Below are positions 26,700 through 34,634 of a stretch of DNA of 64,000 bases, one piece after another. The notes below the pieces were generated by a model. That model was not told where the DNA came from. It was given only the letters and a program-made list of their open reading frames with translations, and did no database searches. Numbering within the stretch: the stretch's first letter is position 1; every line of letters begins with the position of its first letter. The stretch lies in the NCBI RefSeq assembly GCF_046127645.1, contig NZ_CP175919.1; one strand, 5' to 3'. The stretch is from Clostridium_F caseinilyticum. GTDB taxonomy: Bacteria > Bacillota > Clostridia > Clostridiales > Clostridiaceae. The position numbers and the translations under genes were made by a program.

Positions 26700-28148
26700 A
26701 TGTTTATAATTTCTATGATTATAGTAATAATATTAGTTGCACTTATATATTTAGATATTCGAAAAAAAATAAATTTAACAAACAAAAATCTTATGAGCAT
26801 ATTTTTAATTTCAGCTCCACATATTTTTATACTGATATACTTTTTTATTCAATATGCAATACAAAAAAGAATTCCACCAATATGGCAATCAATAATTATA
26901 GGTGAACTTATAATTATTACTATTTATTTATATGGAAAAATTAATTTGTTTCCACATTCAACAAAACAAACAGCTAAAGTTAGACTGAGAATATTAATTG
27001 GTGGTAGACGGATTATTCTATATGGACTATTTACACTCTTTACACAAATCATATGTTGTAGTTATATTTATTTTTATAGCGGTATTATAAGAAACTTTAA
27101 TATTCCAACATATATATCAATCTTAGATATTGTTATTACTATAGTGTTTACTATTATATTAATAATAAATGGATGGCTAAGATTACTTTGCACTTCAAGG
27201 CGACTTAATATTATTAAAAGATTTATAGTTCTATGTATGCTATTTATTCCTATAGTAAATATTTTTATAATACTTTATGCATGTAGACTTGCTAAAGATG
27301 AATATGAACATGAATGTTATAGGGCTAATATTGAAAAAACAAGAGTTGATTCAGATATATGTAAGACGAAGTATCCTTTTGTTTTAATTCATGGAGTTGG
27401 CTTTAGAGATTTTAAATATATTAATTATTGGGGAAGAATTCCTAAAGAGCTTATTAAGCAAGGTGCAACTATTTACTATGGTAATCAAGAAGCCTTTGCC
27501 ACTGTAGAATATAATGCGCATGATATTAAAGATAGAATTCTTAATATTATAAAAGAAACAGGTTGTGAGAAGGTAAATATTATTGCACATTCTAAAGGTG
27601 GTTTAGATGCACGCTATATGGTTAGCAAACTTGATATGGGAAAATATGTTGCATCTATTACTATGATGTCATCACCACATAGAGGAGTAAAATTTGTAGA
27701 TATTGCTTGTCACCTACCAGATGCTATTTATAAATATATTGCAAAAATTTTTGATAAATATTTTAAATTTCTTGGTGATAAAAATCCAGATTTTTATACT
27801 GCAACCAGACAATTTTCAACTTACCATAGTAAAAATTTTAACGAGGAAATTAGAGATGTGGAGGGTGTTTATTATCAAAGTTATGCAACTGTGATGAGTA
27901 ATTTATTTAGTGATTATATACTTACTATTCCTTATATGTTTGTAAAATTAACTGAAGGGGATAATGATGGATTAGTTTCTATCAATTCCGCAAAATGGGG
28001 AGAATTTAAAGGAACTCTTAAAAATAAGTATTTTCGTGGAATTTCCCATGGAGATATTATAGATTTGAGAAGAGATGATTATAAACAATTTGATGTTATT
28101 GAAAAATATGTAGAAATTATATCTGAACTTAAAAATAAAGGATACTAG
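26700..28148 (+). CDS. Membrane-embedded triacylglycerol-type lipase
   Basis: A 482-residue protein. Six hydrophobic helices occupy residues ~2-195. Then comes a soluble alpha/beta hydrolase: oxyanion region FVLIHGVGF (~227-235), nucleophile Ser298 in IIAHSKGG, an Asp in TEGDNDGLV and a His in ISHGD near the end. SSPHRGVKFVD is typical of lipases of the LipA/triacylglycerol group. The fused six-helix part is unusual for this enzyme class and could hold it at the membrane. No neighbour suggests its lipid. Confidence 0.83.
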   Translation: MFIISMIIVIILVALIYLDIRKKINLTNKNLMSIFLISAPHIFILIYFFIQYAIQKRIPPIWQSIIIGELIIITIYLYGKINLFPHSTKQTAKVRLRILIGGRRIILYGLFTLFTQIICCSYIYFYSGIIRNFNIPTYISILDIVITIVFTIILIINGWLRLLCTSRRLNIIKRFIVLCMLFIPIVNIFIILYACRLAKDEYEHECYRANIEKTRVDSDICKTKYPFVLIHGVGFRDFKYINYWGRIPKELIKQGATIYYGNQEAFATVEYNAHDIKDRILNIIKETGCEKVNIIAHSKGGLDARYMVSKLDMGKYVASITMMSSPHRGVKFVDIACHLPDAIYKYIAKIFDKYFKFLGDKNPDFYTATRQFSTYHSKNFNEEIRDVEGVYYQSYATVMSNLFSDYILTIPYMFVKLTEGDNDGLVSINSAKWGEFKGTLKNKYFRGISHGDIIDLRRDDYKQFDVIEKYVEIISELKNKGY

Positions 28149-28439
28149 AAAGTAGATTTTATTAAATTTTATGATGTGGATAAAGATTAATATACTGGAA
28201 CTGATGAAAAAGATATTTTATTAAGTTTCACTAAGGTATCTGAATTGCAGCAGATAGTACATAAAGTTTTATGGTGCAATTTTTAATAATATATTAGAGC
28301 TTTAAGATGATTTTTTATAGTTAAACAATTAATATTTAGATTGCAAGAAATTATTTCCAAGGACTTTTAATTACATAAAAGATAAGAATTTAAAATAGAA
28401 TAAATATTTTTACATAAATGTTAGAATGGAGAATTAAAT

Positions 28440-28997
28440 ATGAGTGATAAAAGTAAAGTTGTATTAATAACTGGTGGCGTAAGAAGCGGTAAAAGTGAAT
28501 TTGCAGAAAGTCTACTTCAAAATGAAGATAGTGTTTTATACATAGCAACAGCAAAAATTACAGACAAGGAAATGGAACATAGAGTAGAAAAACATAAGGA
28601 AAGAAGAAATAGTACATGGAAAACCTATGAAGGATATAAGGATTTAGGAAAAATAATAAAAGATTATAAAGAAAAAAATATTTTATTAGATTGTGTAACT
28701 GTAATGATAACTAATCTTATGTTTCATAAAGAGATAGACTATGAAAATATTAAGGAAGAAGAACTGGAGAGTATTTTAGAAAGTATAAAAAAAGAGTTTT
28801 ATGACTTAATATTATCAGTAAGAGAAGAAAAAAAGAATATAATATTAGTAACCAATGAAGTGGGATATAGCATTGTTCCAGCCTATAAATTAGGTAGAAT
28901 ATTTAGAGATTTTGCAGGTAGCATAAATAAATTCATAGCCTCTTTAAGCAGTGATGTTTATTTAGTATCTTGCGGAATACCCCTAAAAATAAAATAA
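28440..28997 (+). CDS. cobU: Adenosylcobinamide kinase/guanylyltransferase
   Basis: A 185-residue bifunctional enzyme of the nucleotide-loop branch of cobalamin synthesis. It phosphorylates adenosylcobinamide, then adds GMP from GTP. Walker A GGVRSGKS (~residues 12-19) is followed by the family motif VLYIATAK, and NEVGYSIVP...GRIFRDFAGSINKFIA is the conserved C-terminal part. GGAG lies before the ATG. It lies 5.5 kb upstream of the riboswitch-led locus with its own terminator, so it is probably regulated separately. Confidence 0.93.
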   Translation: MSDKSKVVLITGGVRSGKSEFAESLLQNEDSVLYIATAKITDKEMEHRVEKHKERRNSTWKTYEGYKDLGKIIKDYKEKNILLDCVTVMITNLMFHKEIDYENIKEEELESILESIKKEFYDLILSVREEKKNIILVTNEVGYSIVPAYKLGRIFRDFAGSINKFIASLSSDVYLVSCGIPLKIK

Positions 28998-29027
28998 GAA
29001 TAAAAGTTTAGCTTCCTATAAAAAGCG

Positions 29028-29075
29028 AGGTGCTTCAAAATAAATTAAATCTATTTTGAAGCACCTTATTTTTGT
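29028..29075 (+). terminator. Terminator of cobU
   Basis: AGGTGCTTCAAAATA pairs with TATTTTGAAGCACCT around an AT-rich loop, with a T-run after it. It may serve the converging MerR gene too. Confidence 0.85.
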
Positions 29076-29124
29076 GTAATAAATACAAGCTATTTTAGAT
29101 AATATTTTAAAAAGTATATATTTA

Positions 29125-29889
29125 TTATTTTATATTGTCACAATAAGCATTAATAGCTTCCCTTAAAAATTTAGAAAGACCAGTTTTATATTTATCTATA
29201 TTAGCAGTAAATCTTTCATCATTAACATAAAGTTCTCCAAGACCTCTAAATATTTCAGGGGTACAATCATAAAAGTTTTTTGAAATATGTTCTCTAAATT
29301 GATGAATAGATTCTTGTACTTTTTTGTTATCAGGACTTTCATCCATAAGACTTGCTAGGTTTTTAAAAATTTCATCCCAACCTTTCATTATATTACTCCA
29401 GTCTTTCTTTGTATATTTAGATGTTTTTTTATTACTTTCCTTATAGGCAGAGGTATTACCGTATTTTTCTTTTACCTCTTCTGAATATTTTCTTTGGTGT
29501 TCCTCTATTTCAGTCATATCAAATACATTAAACATTTCTTTTTTATCCATTTTAAATTCTCCTTCCATACTACTTATAGTTTTATTTACAGATTGTATGA
29601 TTTTTTCAAGTCTTATTTTTTTCTCTAATAGCAATTGTCTATGAACTTTCAAAGCTTCTTTTTTATCAAAATTTGGACTGTCCAAGATAATTTTTATTTC
29701 CTGGAGGGTAAAATTAAGCTCTTTAAAAAACAGAATTTGTTGCAATCTATCAAGATTTTCATCTGAATAAAGTCTATAACCTGCAGCATTTATAGACTCT
29801 GGCTTAAGTAATCCTATTTTGTCATAATGATGAAGCATGCGTACACTTATGCCGGCCATGTCAGCAACTTCTTTTATTTTGTAGTGCAA
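29125..29889 (-). CDS. MerR-family activator with a single TipAS domain
   Basis: A 254-residue relative of the regulator at 3819-4991. Residues ~1-70 are the MerR winged helix (IKEVADMAGISVRMLHHYDKIGLL), followed by a coiled coil and one TipAS domain (~120-254, MTEIEEHQRKYSEEVKEKYG...AYCDNIK). TipAS domains trap antibiotics of the thiostrepton type. The start is TTG, with GGAGGTG ~8 nt before it and no ATG near. It faces the 5-oxoproline cassette across a 240-bp gap, which it might or might not control. Confidence 0.9.
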   Translation of the reverse strand: MHYKIKEVADMAGISVRMLHHYDKIGLLKPESINAAGYRLYSDENLDRLQQILFFKELNFTLQEIKIILDSPNFDKKEALKVHRQLLLEKKIRLEKIIQSVNKTISSMEGEFKMDKKEMFNVFDMTEIEEHQRKYSEEVKEKYGNTSAYKESNKKTSKYTKKDWSNIMKGWDEIFKNLASLMDESPDNKKVQESIHQFREHISKNFYDCTPEIFRGLGELYVNDERFTANIDKYKTGLSKFLREAINAYCDNIK

Positions 29890-29909
29890 TGTTTATCACC
29901 TCCATCTTT

Positions 29910-29940
29910 ATAATAGTCTATAACACAGTGTTAGGGTCAA
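29910..29940 (-). promoter_or_regulatory. MerR-type promoter/operator of the 254-residue regulator
   Basis: On the minus strand, TTGACC and TATTAT are separated by 19 bp. The spacer holds the dyad CTAACAC-T-GTGTTATAG, nearly the same as the one before the other MerR-TipAS gene. Autoregulation is likely. Confidence 0.75.
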
Positions 29941-30020
29941 TATTTTTTTAAAAAATAGTTAATGAAAATGTTTTCTCAAGCTAAAGTGATAAAATTTTTT
30001 ATAAAAATATAAAAAAACTT

Positions 30021-30054
30021 GCAAAAATGTAGTGTAGACTACTGAAATTTTTGC
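30021..30054. promoter_or_regulatory. Inverted repeat before the 5-oxoproline cassette
   Basis: GCAAAAAT and ATTTTTGC flank an inner GTAGT/ACTAC pairing. A TATAAT hexamer lies at 30065-30070. The position suits an operator over the cassette promoter, but no -35 is convincing. Confidence 0.4.
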
Positions 30055-30127
30055 TAGTATTGAGTATAATCTACGTAATAAAATGCAATTATCTAAATAT
30101 TCATTTAAAAAAAGGGGGCAAAATGAA

Positions 30128-30799
30128 ATGATAAAATTGATAGGTGTTTTGATTGTTGTGTTAGGTTTTGCTTTAAAACTAGATATAATTGCTGTGGTAT
30201 TAGTTTCAGGACTAACTACAGGATTAGTTGCAGGACTGAGCTTTATGGATATTCTAGATATACTAGGAAAATCCTTCGTGGAGACTAGATATATGACCCT
30301 ATTTGTATTAACTCTTCCTGTAATAGGAATATGTGAAAGATATGGTTTGAGGGAGATGGCTACTGAATTAATTTCAAAAGCTAAAAATGCTACTACAGGT
30401 AGGATATTAAATATTTATACATTGATAAGGGAAGCATCATCAGCTATGTCTTTACGATTAGGTGGACATCCTCAATTTGTAAGACCTCTTATAAATCCAA
30501 TGGCGCAAGGTGCTGCTATAAGTAAATATGGAGAAATAGATGAAGAAGATGAAGAAAAGATAAAGGCACAGGCAGCGGCCATGGATAACTACGGTAATTT
30601 CTTTGGACAAAATGTGTTTATAGCAAATGCAGGAGTACTTTTAATAGTTTCAACTTTGGAACAATTAAATTATAAAGTGGATCCTTCAGATATTGCTAAA
30701 GCTTCTATTCCAATAGCTGTATGTACATTTATAGTAGTATCAATATTTAATTATATGTTTGATAAGAAGCTTCAAAGAAAATATCAAGGTAAAAAATAA
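30128..30799 (+). CDS. DUF969 membrane protein, putative 5-oxoproline transporter subunit
   Basis: A 223-residue protein with five or six hydrophobic helices and the conserved REASSAMSLRLGGHPQFVRPLINPMAQGAA (~residues 114-143). The DUF969/DUF979 pair is commonly found beside pyroglutamyl peptidase genes, as here, and is thought to be a two-subunit permease. The ATG at 30128 follows AGGGGG at a good distance; the longer frame starts without a site. Its stop is 12 bp before the next gene. Substrate (5-oxoproline or pyroglutamyl peptides) is inferred from context. Confidence 0.82.
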   Translation: MIKLIGVLIVVLGFALKLDIIAVVLVSGLTTGLVAGLSFMDILDILGKSFVETRYMTLFVLTLPVIGICERYGLREMATELISKAKNATTGRILNIYTLIREASSAMSLRLGGHPQFVRPLINPMAQGAAISKYGEIDEEDEEKIKAQAAAMDNYGNFFGQNVFIANAGVLLIVSTLEQLNYKVDPSDIAKASIPIAVCTFIVVSIFNYMFDKKLQRKYQGKK

Positions 30800-30811
30800 G
30801 GAGGGGTATTT

Positions 30812-31741
30812 ATGGATGCAAAAACTTTATCAGCATTACTTTTAGAAGGTTTTTATGCTTTAACTGGTATATTAATGATTGTAACAGCTTTATTTGTAAT
30901 AAAGGATAATAAACATACTACAAGAATAGGAACAGCTTGTTTTTGGGGGATTTTAGGAATAATATTTATTTTTGGGAAATATATACCTTCCACATATGTA
31001 GGAGTATTAATAATTGTTATAGGAGTATTAACTGTAACTAAACAAGTTAATATAGGTAATTTACCTCAATTATCAGATGAATATAGAAAAGAAAATGCTA
31101 AAAAGATAGGCAGTAAAATATTCATTCCTTCTATAATCTTAGCTATATTAGCTTTTGCTATAGCTCAATATACTAAATTAGGAGGACAGGTAGCTATAGG
31201 TATATCTGCACTAGGTGGGCTTATTTTAACATTTATAATAACAAAATCTCCTGTTAAATATATAGGGGTTGATAGTAATAGAATGATTCAACAAGTTGGT
31301 CCTTCAAGTATATTACCACAACTTTTAGGTGCTCTTGGAACAGTTTTTACAGCAGCTGGAGTTGGAGAAGTAATATCCTCTGGAATATCTTCTGTAATAC
31401 CTAAAGGTAATATATTATTTGGAGTTATAGCTTATTGTGTAGGTATGGCGTTGTTTACAATAATAATGGGAAATGCTTTTGCCGCTTTTGCAGTTATAAC
31501 TGCCGGTATAGGAATACCATTTGTGTTTTCTCAAGGTGCTAATCCAGTTATAGCAGGAGCTTTAGCATTAACTGCAGGATATTGTGGAACACTTTTAACT
31601 CCTATGGCAGCCAATTTTAATGTAGTTCCAGCAGCACTTCTAGAAATGAAAGACAAAAATGGGGTAATAAAGGCACAAGCACCTGTAGCTATAACTTTAC
31701 TTATAATACACATAATTATTATGTATTTCTTTGCATTTTAA
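30812..31741 (+). CDS. DUF979 membrane protein, partner of the DUF969 protein
   Basis: A 309-residue protein with about nine hydrophobic helices, including PQLLGALGTVFTAAGVGEVIS and GNAFAAFAVITAGIGIPFVF. Glycine-rich helices fit a transporter. GGAGGGG lies before the ATG. It follows its usual partner (DUF969) and precedes pcp, forming one operon. Expected to work with the upstream protein as a permease for 5-oxoproline or related compounds; not shown by sequence alone. Confidence 0.83.
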   Translation: MDAKTLSALLLEGFYALTGILMIVTALFVIKDNKHTTRIGTACFWGILGIIFIFGKYIPSTYVGVLIIVIGVLTVTKQVNIGNLPQLSDEYRKENAKKIGSKIFIPSIILAILAFAIAQYTKLGGQVAIGISALGGLILTFIITKSPVKYIGVDSNRMIQQVGPSSILPQLLGALGTVFTAAGVGEVISSGISSVIPKGNILFGVIAYCVGMALFTIIMGNAFAAFAVITAGIGIPFVFSQGANPVIAGALALTAGYCGTLLTPMAANFNVVPAALLEMKDKNGVIKAQAPVAITLLIIHIIIMYFFAF

Positions 31742-31769
31742 CAATATAATCTTGAATGGAGGAATTAAC

Positions 31770-32414
31770 ATGAAAAAAGTTTTAATAACAGGTTTTGATC
31801 CTTTTGGAGGAGAAAAGATAAATCCTGCTTTGGAAGCAGTTAAAAAAATAAAAGAAGAAATTTCAAATGCTAAGGTTATAAAAATAGAAATACCAACAGT
31901 TTTTGGAAAATCACTAGAAAAATTAGAAGAAGCCATAAAGGAACATAATCCCGATATAGTTATATGTGTTGGGCAAGCAGGAGGGAGATTTGAAATTACT
32001 CCTGAAAGAGTTGCAATAAATATTGATGATGCCAGAATTAAAGATAATGAAGGAAATCAACCTTTAGATATTCCTATATTTCAGGATGGAGAAAATGCAT
32101 ATTTTACTAGTTTACCTGTAAAAGCCATGGCTGATGAAATGAATAAAAATGGAGTGCCAGCTTCAGTTTCTAATACAGCAGGAACTTTTGTATGTAATCA
32201 TGTTATGTATGGACTTCTTTATATGATAGATAAAAAATTTAACAATATAAAAGGTGGCTTTATACATGTACCATTTATTCCAAGCCAAGTTGTTGATAAA
32301 AGAAATACTCCTTCAATGTCTCTTCAAAATATAACTAAAGGATTAGAGTATGCTATTAAAGCAGCAGTAGAAAATGATTCTGATGTTAAAACTATAGGTG
32401 GAACTATTTGCTAA
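31770..32414 (+). CDS. pcp: Pyrrolidone-carboxylate peptidase
   Basis: A 214-residue cysteine peptidase that removes N-terminal pyroglutamate from peptides, releasing 5-oxoproline. The catalytic triad is visible: Glu79 in TPERVAIN, Cys142 in GTFVCNHVMYG and His166 in FIHVPFIPSQ. TGFDPFGGEKINPA at the N-terminus is also typical. Length is normal. GGAGG precedes the ATG at 31770. Its stop overlaps the next start by one base (TAATG), indicating tight coupling. Confidence 0.95.
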   Translation: MKKVLITGFDPFGGEKINPALEAVKKIKEEISNAKVIKIEIPTVFGKSLEKLEEAIKEHNPDIVICVGQAGGRFEITPERVAINIDDARIKDNEGNQPLDIPIFQDGENAYFTSLPVKAMADEMNKNGVPASVSNTAGTFVCNHVMYGLLYMIDKKFNNIKGGFIHVPFIPSQVVDKRNTPSMSLQNITKGLEYAIKAAVENDSDVKTIGGTIC

Positions 32415-32848
32415 TGGTACAATATTTATTTGTTTATGGAAGCTTAAGAGATGGGTTCTTTAATTTTGATAAATATATAAAGGATCAAATAATATCAAGA
32501 AGATTAGGCAAGATAAAGGGAATTCTTTATCATATGCCTAATAAGGGATATCCAGCAGCATTAAAGGGAAATGGAGAAGTAGTAGGAGAAGTAATTGAAT
32601 TAAAAAATTGGAATGAAAATATTAAATCACTAGACGCTATGGAAAATTATATATCAGATAGAAATGAGAATAATGAGTACAATAGAGAATTAGTAGAAGT
32701 AGAGATAATGGAAAATGAAGATAAGGGTAAAAAACTTAAGGCTTTTGCATATTTATATAATATGAATGATGAAGATGTTTTTAATAAAAACTCAATATAT
32801 ATTTCGCATGGCGATTGGAAAAAGTTTATGCTTGAAGAAAATAAATAA
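32414..32848 (+). CDS. Gamma-glutamylcyclotransferase family protein
   Basis: A 144-residue GGCT-like protein. YLFVYGSLRDG (~residues 4-14) is the family fingerprint, and LDAMENY contains the position of the usual catalytic-pocket acid. Such enzymes release 5-oxoproline from gamma-glutamyl amines. It starts at ATG 32414 inside the stop of pcp and ends the cassette before a terminator. Thus two enzymes that generate 5-oxoproline are encoded with a putative permease. Confidence 0.85.
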   Translation: MVQYLFVYGSLRDGFFNFDKYIKDQIISRRLGKIKGILYHMPNKGYPAALKGNGEVVGEVIELKNWNENIKSLDAMENYISDRNENNEYNRELVEVEIMENEDKGKKLKAFAYLYNMNDEDVFNKNSIYISHGDWKKFMLEENK

Positions 32849-32851
32849 TAA

Positions 32852-32899
32852 AAAAAGATTTTATCAAAATATATTTAATTTTGATAAAATCTTTTTTTT
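32852..32899 (+). terminator. Terminator of the 5-oxoproline cassette
   Basis: AAAGATTTTATCAAAAT pairs with ATTTTGATAAAATCTTT, followed by Ts. Confidence 0.88.
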
Positions 32900-33164
32900 A
32901 TAAAGAAACAATTTATTATTAAAACAGCCATGTAATAGATATTAGGTTTACTTATATACTATTTTATATTAAATAAAAGTTCAGATATTAAAGTTAAGAC
33001 TATAAAATTTGTATTAAATCCACCATATAAAATATATTTAATAAAAAAATTTAAATAATGACTTTTTTATAATTGTTATACTAAAAATTTTATTATAACA
33101 TAGTATATAATTAATATTAGATAACAAAAATTAAATGGGAATTATATAATTGAGGGATAATAAT
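32900..33164. other. Intergenic region before the Crp/Fnr gene
   Basis: AT-rich; no gene or convincing signal recognised. Confidence 0.5.
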
Positions 33165-33839
33165 ATGTATGAAAAAATATTTAATCAAGAAAAGCAAGAT
33201 GAAATGAGATCTTTTTTTCTAAATGAATTGGTTCTTTTAGGAAAGGCAAAAAATCTTAAAAAAAATGAAATACTTAGTATAAAAAGAGGAAAGTCTTTAG
33301 CAATTGTAGTAGAAGGAATGCTTGAACAAGTACTTTATCATTCTAAGGGAGAAGAAAAAGTAATGTTTTTTTTATCGCCAGGAGAAATATGTGGAGAAGA
33401 AGAGTATTTTGTTAGTGGTGGAATGACAGTTATAGTAAAGGCATGTTGCCCATCAAAAGTATCTTTAATTGAAAAAAAAGTACTAGATGAATTTTTAAAT
33501 ACCAACCCTAGAGCCTATAGATTTTTTATACATAGTCTAACTAGAAAATATAGAATATCTGTAAGTCAAATGCATGATATATTATTTACAACTTCAAAAG
33601 AAAAAATATGTAATACTCTATATAGATTGTCAGTTCAAAGTGGAATAGAAACATCAGAAGGTATAATTATAGATATAAAGCTTACTCATCAAGAATTAGC
33701 TAACTTAGTTGGATCCTCTAGAATAACTGTAACAAAAATTATAAATGAACTTAAAAATGAGAATGTAATAGAAAGGAGCAAAGATAAAAGATTTATAATA
33801 AAAGATTTAGATAAACTGAAAAAATATTTAGAGTATTAA
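33165..33839 (+). CDS. Crp/Fnr-family transcription regulator
   Basis: A 224-residue regulator. An N-terminal cyclic-nucleotide-binding-like beta barrel (~10-125, with MFFLSPGEICGEEEYF) is followed by a long dimer helix and a C-terminal winged helix (LTHQELANLVGSSRITVTKIINELKNENVIERSKDKRFII). No Fnr-type N-terminal cysteine cluster, so no Fe-S oxygen sensor is apparent. ATG 33165 is 8 nt after GAGGG. It lies just before the cobalamin riboswitch, but nothing shows it controls that locus. Confidence 0.87.
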   Translation: MYEKIFNQEKQDEMRSFFLNELVLLGKAKNLKKNEILSIKRGKSLAIVVEGMLEQVLYHSKGEEKVMFFLSPGEICGEEEYFVSGGMTVIVKACCPSKVSLIEKKVLDEFLNTNPRAYRFFIHSLTRKYRISVSQMHDILFTTSKEKICNTLYRLSVQSGIETSEGIIIDIKLTHQELANLVGSSRITVTKIINELKNENVIERSKDKRFIIKDLDKLKKYLEY

Positions 33840-33941
33840 AGGAGATTACAAACTTTAAAATAACTGGTTACTATTAATTATGTAAAATATTAACAATAAA
33901 AAAATATAATAATAAGGAATAAGTGTATAAATAAATGTTTA

Positions 33942-33968
33942 TTGACAACGATAGATATTTGTTATAAC
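33942..33968 (+). promoter_or_regulatory. Probable promoter of the riboswitch transcript
   Basis: TTGACA (33942-33947) and TATAAC (33963-33968), 15 bp apart, lie 27 bp before the aptamer. The spacer is short for a sigma-A promoter, but no better pair is close. Confidence 0.5.
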
Positions 33969-33994
33969 CTTAGATGTGGTAATTTAATAAAAAG

Positions 33995-34151
33995 ATTTAG
34001 GTGCCTTTATATGAAAAGGTGAAAAGGGAATGTGGTAAAATCCACAGCAGCCCCCGCTACTGTAATTGAAGACAATTCTTTCATGATCCACTCTTTAAAA
34101 AGGGGAAGGGAAAGATGCGGATGAATCATGAGCCAGGAGACCTGCCTAAAT
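33995..34151 (+). ncRNA. Cobalamin riboswitch
   Basis: The conserved landmarks occur in order: GGTGCC, AAAAGGGAA, a GTGG...CCAC stem, CAGCAGCCCCCGCTACTGTAA, and the B12 box AGCCAGGAGACCTGCC (34131-34146). The closing stem pairs ATTTAGG (33995-34001) with CCTAAAT (34145-34151). It binds adenosylcobalamin or a related form. With the terminator 85 nt downstream, it should stop transcription of the cobalamin genes when the vitamin is plentiful. Confidence 0.96.
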
Positions 34152-34236
34152 TTTTATTATGTAAACTTTCGGAGGGAAAGATAAAAGTGCAAAGGGAATA
34201 TAATATGGGTGAAGTATACCTATTTTTAACAATGCA

Positions 34237-34272
34237 TTGGCTATAAACTCTAAAGTTTATAGCCAATTTTTT
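34237..34272 (+). terminator. Riboswitch-controlled intrinsic terminator
   Basis: TTGGCTATAAAC pairs perfectly with GTTTATAGCCAA around a 6-nt loop and is followed by six Ts. It sits between the aptamer and the first cobalamin gene. Confidence 0.92.
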
Positions 34273-34347
34273 ATGCTTAATATTAATTAAATTTAGTATT
34301 TATTTAAATTATAATAGTAAAAATTAGGGCATTATGAAAAGTTAGTA

Positions 34348-34446
34348 AGTTGCATAATTAGGGAAATTTCAAACGCCTATGCAACATATTATGTTTAAAT
34401 AAATATATTAATATGATTATATTTTTAAATGAATTATTAAATCTTT
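34348..34446 (+). repeat. Dispersed intergenic repeat, family 2, copy 1
   Basis: GTTGCATAATTA at the left, CTATGCAACATATTAT inside, and a right end near GAATTATT line up with the better copy at 40391-40500. The right inverted end is degraded. Confidence 0.55.
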
Positions 34447-34634
34447 TTGAGTAATAGATTTAATATTAATATATATTTTCTAAAATTTGCGAAGGGTTAT
34501 GATATATGATTATACATATTAGGTAGTAAATATACATAATTCATGATTGTTAATTTTAGTATATTGAACTCATATAGAAAGTAAAATTAATTTAAATAGA
34601 TTAATAAAAATAAATTGAAATTGGAGAGAAATTT

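Larger units (their letters stand above)
33840..34634. other. Leader region of the cobalamin locus
   Basis: It holds a promoter, the cobalamin riboswitch, an intrinsic terminator and a copy of the second dispersed repeat (all listed separately), then ~190 bp of AT-rich DNA before cbiP. Confidence 0.7.

Noticed and set aside
34153..34236. Short leader peptide between aptamer and terminator
   Set aside because: A GGAGGG run occurs, but no open frame of useful length with a start codon follows it.
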